Part shown: in pieces, positions 36,651-45,494 of the stretch
Layout: each line of letters begins with the position of its first letter
How positions within the stretch are numbered: the stretch's first letter is position 1
DNA from: Bacteroidota bacterium
GTDB lineage: Bacteria; Bacteroidota; Bacteroidia; Chitinophagales; UBA10324
DNA length: 62,576 nucleotides
Direction: 5' to 3'
Assembly (NCBI GenBank): GCA_014190575.1
Contig: BJGQ01000016.1
Span: 1-62,576, forward strand
The notes under the pieces: generated by a model
What the model saw: only the letters and a program-made list of their open reading frames with translations
Databases searched by the model: none
Told to the model about the DNA's origin: nothing
Program-made: the position numbers and the translations under genes

Positions 36651-38657
36651 ATGAAAATGAAACACACAACCACTATTAGAAACTCACTTGCGAAATTCTT
36701 TTCTCTTGCTACCATCATTTCTCTGTTTGCCTTTGCTCCAATGAAAACTTCAGCGCAATTGCTTTGCAATGCAGGATTTCAATATTCAATTTCAGGTACA
36801 ACCGTTCAGTTTTGGGATAGCTCCTACTCGTTAAACGGATATACTTGTCAATGGAATTTTGGAAATGGAACCAGTTCTACTCAGTATTTTCCTACTGTAA
36901 ATTATAATTCATCAGGTTCATACTATGTGTGCCTTACCATTACTGATTCGATTAATGGATGCACTGCAACAACTTGTGATAGTATTTATATCAACTCTGG
37001 AGGTGGCGGTTGTTATTGCTATTATAATTCAACAGTGGTTGGTGACACTGTTAATTTTACAGATGCTTCTTCGTCAGGAACCAATTCATGGATTTGGGAT
37101 TTCGGTGATAATTCAACTGGCACAGGTACCAACCCTATTCACATTTATTTGAATTCAGGATACTATAATGTTTGTTTGTATACCACAGATACGGCTGGGT
37201 GTTCAAATGCATATTGCAGTTATGTTTATATCAGTGGAACGAGCGGAAGTTGTCTTGCAAGTTTTAGTTCAGCAAATAGTTCTGGCAACACCTTTACTTT
37301 CAGTAATACTTCAAGCGGAACTGGGGCTTTCACTAATTATTATTGGGATTTTGGTGATGGTTCAAATTCTTATCAAATGAACCCATCGCACAACTATACT
37401 TCATCAGGAGGTTATGTTGTTTGTTTAACAATTGTTGATTCAATAAATAATTTTTGTACAGATACATATTGTGATAGTGTTTATGCAAATGGTACTTCAA
37501 GTTCATGCAATGCCTCCTTCACATTTAACGCTAATGTTAATACTGTATCATTTGTTAATACTTCGACCGGAAATTATACAAATGCTCAATGGAGTTTTGG
37601 CGATGGCACTGGTGCTACAGGGTTAACAGGTGCTACTCATACTTATTCTTCAAATGGCCCATGGAATATTTGCTTAACAATTAGTGATAGTTCAGGAACA
37701 TGTCAGGATTCTTATTGTGTTACACTAACTTTAGGTGTACCAAACAACAATTATTTTATTACAGGAATGATATTCGGAAACAACAGCCCAATTGATTTTG
37801 CAAAAGTTTACCTGATTCAATATGATTCTTTAACTCAAGCGTTAAATCTTATCAGTACCTATGAAGTGAGTATGTTTGATTCTTCAAATTACATTTTTTC
37901 AAATCTTGCGGCGGGTTCATACTTGGTAAAAGCTGCTGCTGATTCGATGGCTGTTAATTATTCTACTTTGATTCCTACTTACTTTAATAATTCATTGTTC
38001 TGGAGTTCAGCATCGTTTGTGAATGTTGGGCCAAGCCAATATGGTGTGAACATAAATTTGATTCAGGGAGTAAATCCGGGTGGCCCTGGATTCATAGGTG
38101 GCTTGGTTTCTCAAGGAGCAAACAAAATGGAAGCTGAAGGCGATCCGCTTTCAGGAATTCAAATTATGTTGCTGGATATGAGTAACACTGCGGTAGCAAA
38201 TACTTACTCTGATGCAAATGGCAATTACAGTTTTGCAAACATTGCTTACGGCACTTATAAAGTATATGCAGAGATGCTTAACAAAATTACCTATCCTGCC
38301 ATTGTAACGATTGATGCAACTGCTCCTTCGGTTACAAATGTTGCGGTGGTTGTCAATACAAATGAAGTAACTACTTATGCGCCTTATCTTGATATCACGA
38401 ATATTGAATCAGCATTGATCTATCCGAATCCGGCAAAAGGAAGTGCAACATTGAATCTGAATTTAACTCAGTCAGGTGATTACACTGTTCAGATTACTGA
38501 TATGACCGGAAGGTTAATTAATACTGAAACTGTTTCAATGATTCAAGGAGAAAACTTAATCAAACTTTCGGTTCAGAATTTTGATGCAGGATTATACCTG
38601 GTTCGTGTATCAGATGCAATCAGTAACTTTAACATGAAACTTACTGTTATAAAATAA
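36651..38657 (+). CDS. Large secreted PKD-repeat protein with T9SS sorting domain
   Basis: The 668-residue protein has a signal peptide (to ~35), four PKD-like domains (~38-355) each with the W-x-F-G-[DN] core (WNFGNGTSS, WDFGDNSTG, WDFGDGSNS, WSFGDGTGA), two prealbumin-like or Cna-B-like beta domains (~365-560, with SYLVKAAADSMAVNYSTLIP and GNYSFANIAYGTYKVYAEM), and a type IX sorting domain (~590-668: ESALIYPNPAKGSATLNLN). Such proteins are surface adhesins or scaffolds; no catalytic site is seen. Unlike its neighbours it has its own promoter, and it is a likely target of the upstream sigma factor. A 19-bp hairpin follows it. Confidence 0.85.
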   Translation: MKMKHTTTIRNSLAKFFSLATIISLFAFAPMKTSAQLLCNAGFQYSISGTTVQFWDSSYSLNGYTCQWNFGNGTSSTQYFPTVNYNSSGSYYVCLTITDSINGCTATTCDSIYINSGGGGCYCYYNSTVVGDTVNFTDASSSGTNSWIWDFGDNSTGTGTNPIHIYLNSGYYNVCLYTTDTAGCSNAYCSYVYISGTSGSCLASFSSANSSGNTFTFSNTSSGTGAFTNYYWDFGDGSNSYQMNPSHNYTSSGGYVVCLTIVDSINNFCTDTYCDSVYANGTSSSCNASFTFNANVNTVSFVNTSTGNYTNAQWSFGDGTGATGLTGATHTYSSNGPWNICLTISDSSGTCQDSYCVTLTLGVPNNNYFITGMIFGNNSPIDFAKVYLIQYDSLTQALNLISTYEVSMFDSSNYIFSNLAAGSYLVKAAADSMAVNYSTLIPTYFNNSLFWSSASFVNVGPSQYGVNINLIQGVNPGGPGFIGGLVSQGANKMEAEGDPLSGIQIMLLDMSNTAVANTYSDANGNYSFANIAYGTYKVYAEMLNKITYPAIVTIDATAPSVTNVAVVVNTNEVTTYAPYLDITNIESALIYPNPAKGSATLNLNLTQSGDYTVQITDMTGRLINTETVSMIQGENLIKLSVQNFDAGLYLVRVSDAISNFNMKLTVIK

Positions 38658-38673
38658 ATCTTGGTTCGCGGTT

Positions 38674-38715
38674 AAACAGAAAGGGCATCTTCTTTTGAAG
38701 ATGCCCTTTCTGTTT
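38674..38715. terminator. Bidirectional terminator between convergent genes
   Basis: A perfect 19-bp stem beginning AAACAGAAAGGGCATCTTC with a TTTT loop. It is flanked by T-rich and A-rich DNA, and serves the PKD gene (plus) and the LamG gene (minus). Confidence 0.85.
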
Positions 38716-38763
38716 ATGTGTGAATTCAAATAGCTAAACTGAGTATTTCTCCCTATCCGAATT

Positions 38764-39996
38764 TTATCTATTAATTACAAACGAATGCAATTCGTTTTTT
38801 CCGTTGTCGTCAATTGCTCTTAAGAAATAAATACCTGATGAAAGAGAACTGATATTTATTTCAGTAGAAGAACTAACCAAATGAATAGGTTTGAATTCAA
38901 TTTGCCCCATTGAATTTACTACACTAATATTCCGTGGGCTTGAATTTCTAAATATCACTTGAATATTGTCTGATGCCGGATTTGGAAAAATATTTATTCC
39001 GTTTAACAAAACATCTTCAATTCCATTTTCAACCGAGCAATCTATAAAAGTGATATTTAGATTATCTGATGCTAAACAACCATGACCAGTTTCAGCATTT
39101 AAGTTAATGTTTATTGTACCGATTCCAGTTCCAGAACTATCAATAGTAACACTTTGCGTGGTTGCTCCTGTACTCCATTGATAAGCAGAATAACCCGCAG
39201 GATTAAGTGTAACGGAATTGCCAGAGCATAAAGTAATATCAGGTCCTAAATAAATTGATGAAGAAAAGAAATCTGATGGCATAATCATTAACGCATTAAG
39301 TTCAGATACAGAAAGTGCGCGATGATAAAAACGAAGGTCATCAATTATACCATTGTAATAATAAGTTCCGGCCTGAACATCTACCATCCCTGAAGAACCA
39401 TCGTTTAAATTGTATGCAAGTGCACCACCTGCGCCGCTATATGTTCCACCATCATTTGCACAATCCACCCAGATATCCATATCAGCAGGTCCACGGATTA
39501 TGGCAGCAATAAAATGCCATTGATTATCATTCACATTTGTTGTTCCGATTTTAGATCTGCGGTGAGCAGGATTAGTTCCTACTACCCCATCACCATAACC
39601 AATTGATAAAGCACCACCAGAAGTTGAATTTACCTGAACAATCAAACCAGTATAAGTATCTACTGTGTTGTCATTCATAAATACACTTCCAAAGTCGGAA
39701 GAGTTACCTTTTATCCAAGTTGTTATAGTGAATGGAAATGTTGTAGAATGAAAATTATTTCCATTGTGAAAGCTTACATATTGATTAACACCATTGAATT
39801 GATATGCAGAATTTGAATTACCCAATCTGTCGTTACATGGTATAGCACCATGATTTGTTCCGTTATTCCCATTGGTTGTCATATCATTTACATTTCCATC
39901 CATTGGGTAGTAGGCAATAAGCGAATCATTAAATGTTTGACTGTATGAAATCTCAAAACTGACAATGATCAATACAGCCGTAAATATATTTTTCAT
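38764..39996 (-). CDS. Secreted LamG-domain protein with T9SS sorting domain
   Basis: The 410-residue protein has a signal peptide (MKNIFTAVLIIVSFEISYSQ, cleaved near residue 20). A LamG/concanavalin A-like domain spans ~25-240 (DSLIAYYPMDGNVNDMTTNG at its start, GIIDDLRFYHRALSVSELNA at its end). A short beta segment (~255-320) follows, and the C-terminus (~330-410) is a type IX sorting domain (GINIFPNPASDNIQVIF, SGIYFLRAIDDNGKNE). It probably binds glycans at the surface; no enzyme domain is seen. It converges on the PKD gene. Confidence 0.85.
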   Translation of the reverse strand: MKNIFTAVLIIVSFEISYSQTFNDSLIAYYPMDGNVNDMTTNGNNGTNHGAIPCNDRLGNSNSAYQFNGVNQYVSFHNGNNFHSTTFPFTITTWIKGNSSDFGSVFMNDNTVDTYTGLIVQVNSTSGGALSIGYGDGVVGTNPAHRRSKIGTTNVNDNQWHFIAAIIRGPADMDIWVDCANDGGTYSGAGGALAYNLNDGSSGMVDVQAGTYYYNGIIDDLRFYHRALSVSELNALMIMPSDFFSSSIYLGPDITLCSGNSVTLNPAGYSAYQWSTGATTQSVTIDSSGTGIGTININLNAETGHGCLASDNLNITFIDCSVENGIEDVLLNGINIFPNPASDNIQVIFRNSSPRNISVVNSMGQIEFKPIHLVSSSTEINISSLSSGIYFLRAIDDNGKNELHSFVINR

Positions 39997-40169
39997 GATT
40001 TTTTATTTTGTTGAAACAATAATAAATAATAAAACAGAAATGATTCTAGAGAAAATTTTTAGTCTGCCTTCTCTTCAAAGAGAAGCCCAGTCCAAATTCA
40101 CCTTTGTATCAGATTTGATATATTTAGATTTGAATTAAATAATTTTATCTTCAAACCTGAATTTACATA

Positions 40170-40910
40170 ATGCGTCAAATTTTATTTTTAGTTTCTATTC
40201 TTATTCTCAATATTTTTTCTGGAACAGCGCAAATACCTGATAGCGGGAAAATTAAACTGACTATCTATCCATCAGATTGCATCGTTGAGATTGATGATTC
40301 TGTTTAACATCATATTTCACCTTTACAAACTATGATAACCGGTAAACATGAAATAAAAATATGGTCTCCAAAACATGAATTTATTGATACAACAATTACA
40401 GTGATTTAAGACTCTACATTATCACTTCGATTTATTTTACATTATACAGATGATTATAAGACTTTTGTTCATACTGATGTGAAAGCATACCAATCTAAAA
40501 AATTCAACCTTCTGGTTTTACCTAAACTCACCTACCCAATTGATTTAATTTTTTTCACAAGTATGGCGTTGCTTTCCAAAAAGCAACGGCCAATAAATTA
40601 TGAAAAAGCAATGTTTCAGTTAAGTATATATAAAACCGGTTTAAGTCAGGGCATAATTGATTCCTCTAGAAACAATTTTGAAATGTATAAGAGACGATAT
40701 AACAGAAATATTATAACAGAATATAGTAGTTATATTGGAATGGGGATTTCTACCGTATTGTTTACTTATTGGGATATTAGGGCGCGATCAAAGTTTCTTA
40801 AAATTCCATATCCTGAATTTATAGAAGATCCAAAGTTGAGTTTTACACCTTCATTTCGTTTTAATAATCATTCAAGCAGTGCACAATTTGATTTAACATT
40901 TAAATTTTAA
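40170..40910 (+). pseudogene. Broken PEGA-domain gene with two in-frame TAA stops
   Basis: From the ATG at 40170 the frame gives a signal peptide (MRQILFLVSILILNIFSGTA), then a PEGA-like domain (KIKLTIYPSDCIVEIDDSV; the later TGKHEIKIWSP is the G-x-H-x-I-x-I strand of PEGA). It is interrupted by TAA at 40305-40307 and again at 40407-40409. After the second stop the same frame runs on for ~170 codons with hydrophobic segments and a beta-rich end (SSAQFDLTFKF). No frameshift is needed to join the parts, and both stops are one base from CAA, GAA or AAA. Recent decay by point mutation is the simplest reading; function unknown. Confidence 0.75.
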
Positions 40911-40922
40911 AAATCATTTAGA

Positions 40923-41333
40923 ATGAAAAAAAATATATTTCTAATCCTTTTGTTTGCTTTCGGAATCACATTTGGTTCCTGTATAAAAAATGAACTAAAA
41001 GGAATTCAATTAAATACAAATCCATTTGACAGTTTAGGTCCTAATAAAAATATAATTGAAAGTGTTGGAGACACAATTATTTACAATCAGTTTTCTGATA
41101 AAGCAACCGTTTGGTTATCGTTTTCAATCATTCCCGAAGTAAATGGTTCTTTTAATCCTGATTTTTACAGAATATATTTCAATGGCCAATTTAAGTTATA
41201 CAGGCAAATGAATACTCCTTATTTTCATGATCAGGAAAAAACCGGTGGCAATTACAAATATGAAATTCAATTGGTAGAAAACAGTGGTGCTGGCGCAAGC
41301 CGCTTATATATTTTGAATGAAATTTCTATGTAG
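40923..41333 (+). CDS. Hypothetical lipoprotein downstream of the broken PEGA gene
   Basis: The 136-residue protein has a lipoprotein signal peptide (MKKNIFLILLFAFGITFGSC, Cys at 20). The mature part is beta-rich (KATVWLSFSIIPEVNGSF, FYRIYFNGQFKLYR, GGNYKYEIQLVENSGAGASR). No family is recognised. It lies 12 nt after the broken gene in the same direction, so they were probably co-transcribed, and it may also be losing its role. Confidence 0.5.
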   Translation: MKKNIFLILLFAFGITFGSCIKNELKGIQLNTNPFDSLGPNKNIIESVGDTIIYNQFSDKATVWLSFSIIPEVNGSFNPDFYRIYFNGQFKLYRQMNTPYFHDQEKTGGNYKYEIQLVENSGAGASRLYILNEISM

Positions 41334-41367
41334 AAAATTATAATCTGATTGATTAAAATTATAAAAT

Positions 41368-42519
41368 TTATTTCAAACTCTGCGCAAGAATATTTTCCAA
41401 TTCCTTCCCTCTTAAATTAGAAGCTATAATTTTTCCGTCTTTATCAATCAGGTAATTTGTTGGGATTGCATTGATACCAAACTCATGAACAATGTTAGAT
41501 TCCCAACCTTTCAATTCGCTCACATGATATTGCCAAGCAAGTTTATCTTTTGCAATGGCTTGTTTCCACTTGTCTTTATCATCATCTAATGAAATGGAAT
41601 AAACTGTAAATCCTTTGTCCTTATAATTGTTATAAGCTGCAACCACATTCGGATTTTCCGCCCGGCACGGCCCACACCACGATGCCCAGAAATCAACCAA
41701 GACATATTTTCCTTTCAGCAAAGCGAGCGAAATATTATTTCCGTTTACATCCGCCATATTTATTTCGGGCAACTGAGTTCCATTGGCAAACAACGGCTCA
41801 CCTTCCTTTCGATTCATTTTTTTAAATGCGATGTCAACATCTTTTGCAAAGTCATTCACCATGGGCACATCAGTATATTTTGATTTTGCTTTCACTACAA
41901 ATTTTTCAAAAGTTTCTTTATCCATATCCGGATTCAGAAAATTACTCAGTGCAAATACGGCAATTACCGGATTGCTCACAGTGTCAATATAATTGCTAAT
42001 CCATTTTCTTCCTGCATCTGTTCTCATTTGAATTTCATCATTGATTTCTTGTTTCGCTGAATCAGTTAATGCAACAGTTGAATCATTTAATTTCGTTGAC
42101 ACTTCATTAATTGATTTATAAATCGCGCTCACATCAGTAAAAAATTTCAGAAACTGTTCAGATGAACCAGAACCTTTTACCGAATATGGTTTCACAAAAA
42201 AATCAGAAGTGTCGGCTTCCACTTCAATGGCTGCTGAATTTTTATCCAATACCAGAAAAACTGAATTTTTATTGTTGTAACGAATGCGATACAATCCTAA
42301 GTGAGAAAGAAATCCTTCGAAACGAAATTGGCCTTCGGCACCAATTGCAGCAGTATCCAGTGTTGTGACTTTGTTGTATTCTAATTCATCAAAATAAATT
42401 TTTGAACCCACAGGAATATTCAACAGCTTTCCTGTGATGACATATCCTTCCTGTTTTTTACAGGAATTTATTGAAAGAAAATAAATGGCGAAAAGAAGAA
42501 GAGAATATTTTTTTTTCAT
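41368..42519 (-). CDS. TlpA-like thioredoxin lipoprotein with N-terminal DUF4369 domain (paralogue 1)
   Basis: TlpA-like proteins reduce disulfides in the periplasm. The 383-residue protein has a lipoprotein signal (lipobox INSC, Cys ~20), an N-terminal DUF4369 domain (~25-115, YVITGKLLNIPVGSKIYFDE), a helical linker (~130-230) and a thioredoxin-fold domain (~240-383) with DFWASWCGPCRAENPN, both redox Cys present. The cis-Pro is in NAIPTNYLIDKDGK. It is one of two tandem paralogues on the same strand 127 nt apart; both keep the CGPC motif and identical surrounding residues. Confidence 0.9.
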   Translation of the reverse strand: MKKKYSLLLFAIYFLSINSCKKQEGYVITGKLLNIPVGSKIYFDELEYNKVTTLDTAAIGAEGQFRFEGFLSHLGLYRIRYNNKNSVFLVLDKNSAAIEVEADTSDFFVKPYSVKGSGSSEQFLKFFTDVSAIYKSINEVSTKLNDSTVALTDSAKQEINDEIQMRTDAGRKWISNYIDTVSNPVIAVFALSNFLNPDMDKETFEKFVVKAKSKYTDVPMVNDFAKDVDIAFKKMNRKEGEPLFANGTQLPEINMADVNGNNISLALLKGKYVLVDFWASWCGPCRAENPNVVAAYNNYKDKGFTVYSISLDDDKDKWKQAIAKDKLAWQYHVSELKGWESNIVHEFGINAIPTNYLIDKDGKIIASNLRGKELENILAQSLK

Positions 42520-42645
42520 TAATGAATCGTATGAATTACAAAGATTTTATTTTAAGTATTGAATCTGTACTCGAGAAACCCTTAAACGAATTGGATATAG
42601 AAAACGCTGCGACAAAATTTTTTTTCTAAAATGATCTTTGATAAA

Positions 42646-43779
42646 TTATTTCTTATCGAAAACTTGTTGCAGCATATCATCCAATGATTCTCCTCTAAGA
42701 TTTGTACCAATTACTTTCCCGTCCATGTCGATTAAAAAGTTGGAAGGAATAGATTGAATTTTCCAAGGCTGACAAATTTGTGATTGCCATCCTTTTAATT
42801 CACTCACATGATATGGCCACGCGAGTTTATCTTTTTTTATAGCGCCAATCCATTTGTTGCGGTCGCTATCCAAAGAAATACTGAACACAGTAAACCCTTT
42901 GTCTTTGTATTTATTATATGCAGCCAACACATTCGGATTTTCAGCACGACAAGGGCCGCACCACGAAGCCCAGAAATCAATCAACACATACTTACCTTTC
43001 AAATCAGTGAGATGAATTTCTTTTCCGCTTGTATCTTTCAATGCAATGTCGGGAACAGCTGTTCCAATTGGAAAAGCAACCGGCGGTTCCATTTGTTTTT
43101 TTATTTCTTCAGCATGCATCACAAAATCACGAACGAGTGAAATGTCTTTGTGATTATCGTACAATCTTTTTTCAAGTTTGGTAGCAAATGCAACATTGCT
43201 CTTTACATCAAAGAAACTTAATCCGCCAAAAGCACCAACTACTGGATCGCTGATTGTATCTAAAAACTGAGTTACATATTGTTGCGCCAAGCTGTTATAA
43301 TAATTGTACTGCATTTGTTTTACCTGCTTAACAGAATCGGGAAGCGACGGATTTTGTAACTCGGTTCCTAAAGACTGAACCATGGCGTATTGTTTATTCG
43401 CATTGATAACAAAGTCGCGAACTTGCTCTGTAGGTTTTGAACCTTCAATGTTGTAATCGAAATTAACAAGGCGATTAATATCAGATTCAATTTTTATAAT
43501 TTTTGTATTCGAGTCTGCAATGACCAGAAAATTTATCTGATCGGTTATTCTTATTCGGTACAAACTTTCTTCAAGTGTCGTGTCTTTGAAAATAAAGCCC
43601 CCATCTTTTGCCACATTGAATGTGTCAATTGATTTTACAAATGAATAATTTAATTTCTCATAAATAAGCGGAGCACCTTCAGCCAAACCGGTAATGTGTC
43701 CGGTAATGGTAAAAGTTTTTTGGGCGAAAGAAAAAGTTACAGATAAACTAATGAGGAGACAAAGTATTATTTTTTTCAT
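42646..43779 (-). CDS. TlpA-like thioredoxin with N-terminal DUF4369 domain (paralogue 2)
   Basis: The 377-residue protein matches paralogue 1 in layout: DUF4369 (~22-110), linker, and thioredoxin domain (~235-377) with DFWASWCGPCRAENPN and the cis-Pro region QSIPSNFLIDMDGKVIG. It differs by a plain signal peptide (MKKIILCLLISLSVTFSFAQ) without a lipobox Cys, so it is a soluble periplasmic form. The gene is upstream of paralogue 1 on the same strand, consistent with tandem duplication. It lies next to the 90-nt repeat array. Confidence 0.9.
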   Translation of the reverse strand: MKKIILCLLISLSVTFSFAQKTFTITGHITGLAEGAPLIYEKLNYSFVKSIDTFNVAKDGGFIFKDTTLEESLYRIRITDQINFLVIADSNTKIIKIESDINRLVNFDYNIEGSKPTEQVRDFVINANKQYAMVQSLGTELQNPSLPDSVKQVKQMQYNYYNSLAQQYVTQFLDTISDPVVGAFGGLSFFDVKSNVAFATKLEKRLYDNHKDISLVRDFVMHAEEIKKQMEPPVAFPIGTAVPDIALKDTSGKEIHLTDLKGKYVLIDFWASWCGPCRAENPNVLAAYNKYKDKGFTVFSISLDSDRNKWIGAIKKDKLAWPYHVSELKGWQSQICQPWKIQSIPSNFLIDMDGKVIGTNLRGESLDDMLQQVFDKK

Positions 43780-43845
43780 CGGGGTAAATTATTCTAGATT
43801 CAAGTTTTGGTAAAAGTAATTTCTTGTTTTGAATAATACATTAGG

Positions 43846-44035
43846 ACACTGATTCATACTGATATTACTGATAATAACGGATTTAAAAATCAGTGTGAAT
43901 CTGTTTCATCTGTTTTAATCCGTGTCCTATGAAACTTACATCTTTACATTGATTCGCACAGATATTACTGATTGGAACAGATTTTAAATCTGTATGACTC
44001 CGTTCCATCTTTTTCAATCCGTGTCCCATGAAACT
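43846..44035. repeat. Two tandem copies of a ~90-nt element
   Basis: Copy 1 (43846-43936) and copy 2 (43946-44035) begin exactly 100 nt apart and share ACAYTGATTC, GATATTACTGAT, the middle AACNGATTT and the end AATCCGTGTCCYATGAAACT. Each copy has a weak fold-back: its start (ACACTGAT) pairs with its end (ATCCGTGT). Copy 2 reaches into the gatB stop codon. The copies look like intergenic repeat elements found widely in environmental Bacteroidota; I did not check this. Confidence 0.75.
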
Positions 44036-45479
44036 ATGAGTTCAATTTTTTAATCAATAATTTATTCGTCAGCTTCGGGTCCGCTTTTCCTTTCGAAAGT
44101 TTCATCACTTCGCCCATGAACAAACTGGCGATTCCGGTTTTGCCACCTTTAAACTCAGCCACCTTCTCCGGAAATTTTGCAAGTGCTTCGTCAATGTATT
44201 TCAAAATCAAACCTTCATCACTCTGTTGAATCAGGTTCATTTCTTCCGCTAATTTTTTCGGATTCGATAAAGGGTTTTTCAATAACTCAGGAAATAATTT
44301 TTGTGAAGCGATGGAAAAATTCATTCCGCCTTCATCAATCATTGCAATCAAATCAGAAATTGTTTTTGCAGGAATAGAAAAATCAGAAATAGAAATCGCT
44401 TGCTCATTACAAAAAGATTTCACAGGACCCATTACCCAGTTCACTGCGGCTTTTGCATTTTTAGTTTCACTGCAAACAGCCATAAAATAATTTGCCGTTT
44501 CTTTTTCTTCAGTTAAAACAGATGCATCATATTCTGATAATCCCAATGAAATAAATTGTTGTTTCAGTTGTTCGGGCAATGATGGCATTGCTGATTTTAC
44601 TTTCTGCACATATTCTTCCGAAACAATAATGGGTGGTAAATCAGGTTCAGGAAAATAACGATAATCATTCGCAGCTTCCTTCGAGCGCATAGAAGTGGTA
44701 GTGCCTTTCAATGCATCAAAACTTCTGGTATCCATATCAACACGATCACCTTTTTCTATTAAATCTATCTGCCTGATAATTTCATGTTCAATGGCGCGCT
44801 TCACATTGCGTATGGAGTTCATGTTTTTCACTTCCACCTTCTGTCCGAATTCTTTTGCGCCTTTTAATCGAACAGAAACATTCGCATCACAGCGCATACT
44901 TCCCTCCTCCATATTTCCATCACATATATCTAAGTAGCGAACAATTTTTCTTATTTCACTTACATAAGTATATGCTTCATCAGCAGTGCGCAAATCCGGC
45001 TCGCTCACAATTTCTATCAGCGGAATTCCGGCCCGGTTCAAATCAATCAATGTAAAATACGGATCCTGGTCGTGCATACTTTTTCCCGCATCTTCCTCCA
45101 TGTGTATGCGCGTGATTCCGATTTTTTTTTCGTAGCCCTCCATCTTCAGCACTAAAAATCCTTCAGTACAAAGAGGTGTTGTGTGTTGAGTAATTTGATA
45201 ACCCTTCGGTAAATCAGGATAGAAATAATTTTTGCGCGCCCACTGATTTTCGCGGCGGATGTTACAGTTCGTCGCCAGCCCAATCTTCACCGCATATTCC
45301 AGTGCTTTCCGGTTAAAGCGCGGCAAGGTGCCCGGATGCCCGATGGTAATCACACTCAGTTGTGTGTTGGGCGCGGCGCCATATAAATTCGCGTCGCTCG
45401 AAAATGCCTTACTCTTCGTCAGCAACTGCACATGCACTTCCAACCCGATAACCGCTTCGTATTTTTCGTTTGAGTTCAT
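44034..45479 (-). CDS. gatB: Aspartyl/glutamyl-tRNA(Asn/Gln) amidotransferase subunit B
   Basis: GatB, with GatA and GatC, turns Glu-tRNA(Gln) into Gln-tRNA(Gln) by transamidation in the cytoplasm. The 481-residue protein has the kinase-like catalytic domain (~1-300: YEAVIGLEVHVQLLTKSKAF, DLNRAGIPLIEIVSEPDL, GSMRCDANVS) and the helical YqeY-like tail (~320-481) with VNWVMGPVKS and GKADPKLTNKLLIKKL. The stop codon lies within the edge of a repeat copy. It is 15 nt downstream of alaS on the same strand, so they are probably one transcript. Confidence 0.96.
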   Translation of the reverse strand: MNSNEKYEAVIGLEVHVQLLTKSKAFSSDANLYGAAPNTQLSVITIGHPGTLPRFNRKALEYAVKIGLATNCNIRRENQWARKNYFYPDLPKGYQITQHTTPLCTEGFLVLKMEGYEKKIGITRIHMEEDAGKSMHDQDPYFTLIDLNRAGIPLIEIVSEPDLRTADEAYTYVSEIRKIVRYLDICDGNMEEGSMRCDANVSVRLKGAKEFGQKVEVKNMNSIRNVKRAIEHEIIRQIDLIEKGDRVDMDTRSFDALKGTTTSMRSKEAANDYRYFPEPDLPPIIVSEEYVQKVKSAMPSLPEQLKQQFISLGLSEYDASVLTEEKETANYFMAVCSETKNAKAAVNWVMGPVKSFCNEQAISISDFSIPAKTISDLIAMIDEGGMNFSIASQKLFPELLKNPLSNPKKLAEEMNLIQQSDEGLILKYIDEALAKFPEKVAEFKGGKTGIASLFMGEVMKLSKGKADPKLTNKLLIKKLNS

Positions 45480-45494
45480 GAATCTATTTCTTGA

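Noticed and set aside
40305-40409. Stop-codon readthrough or a changed genetic code in the PEGA gene
   Set aside because: TAA ends many clean genes in this window, and the two stops have no readthrough context. Decay is simpler.
43846-44035. CRISPR-like repeat
   Set aside because: Two long, imperfect copies with no spacers; this is a tandem intergenic element, not an array.
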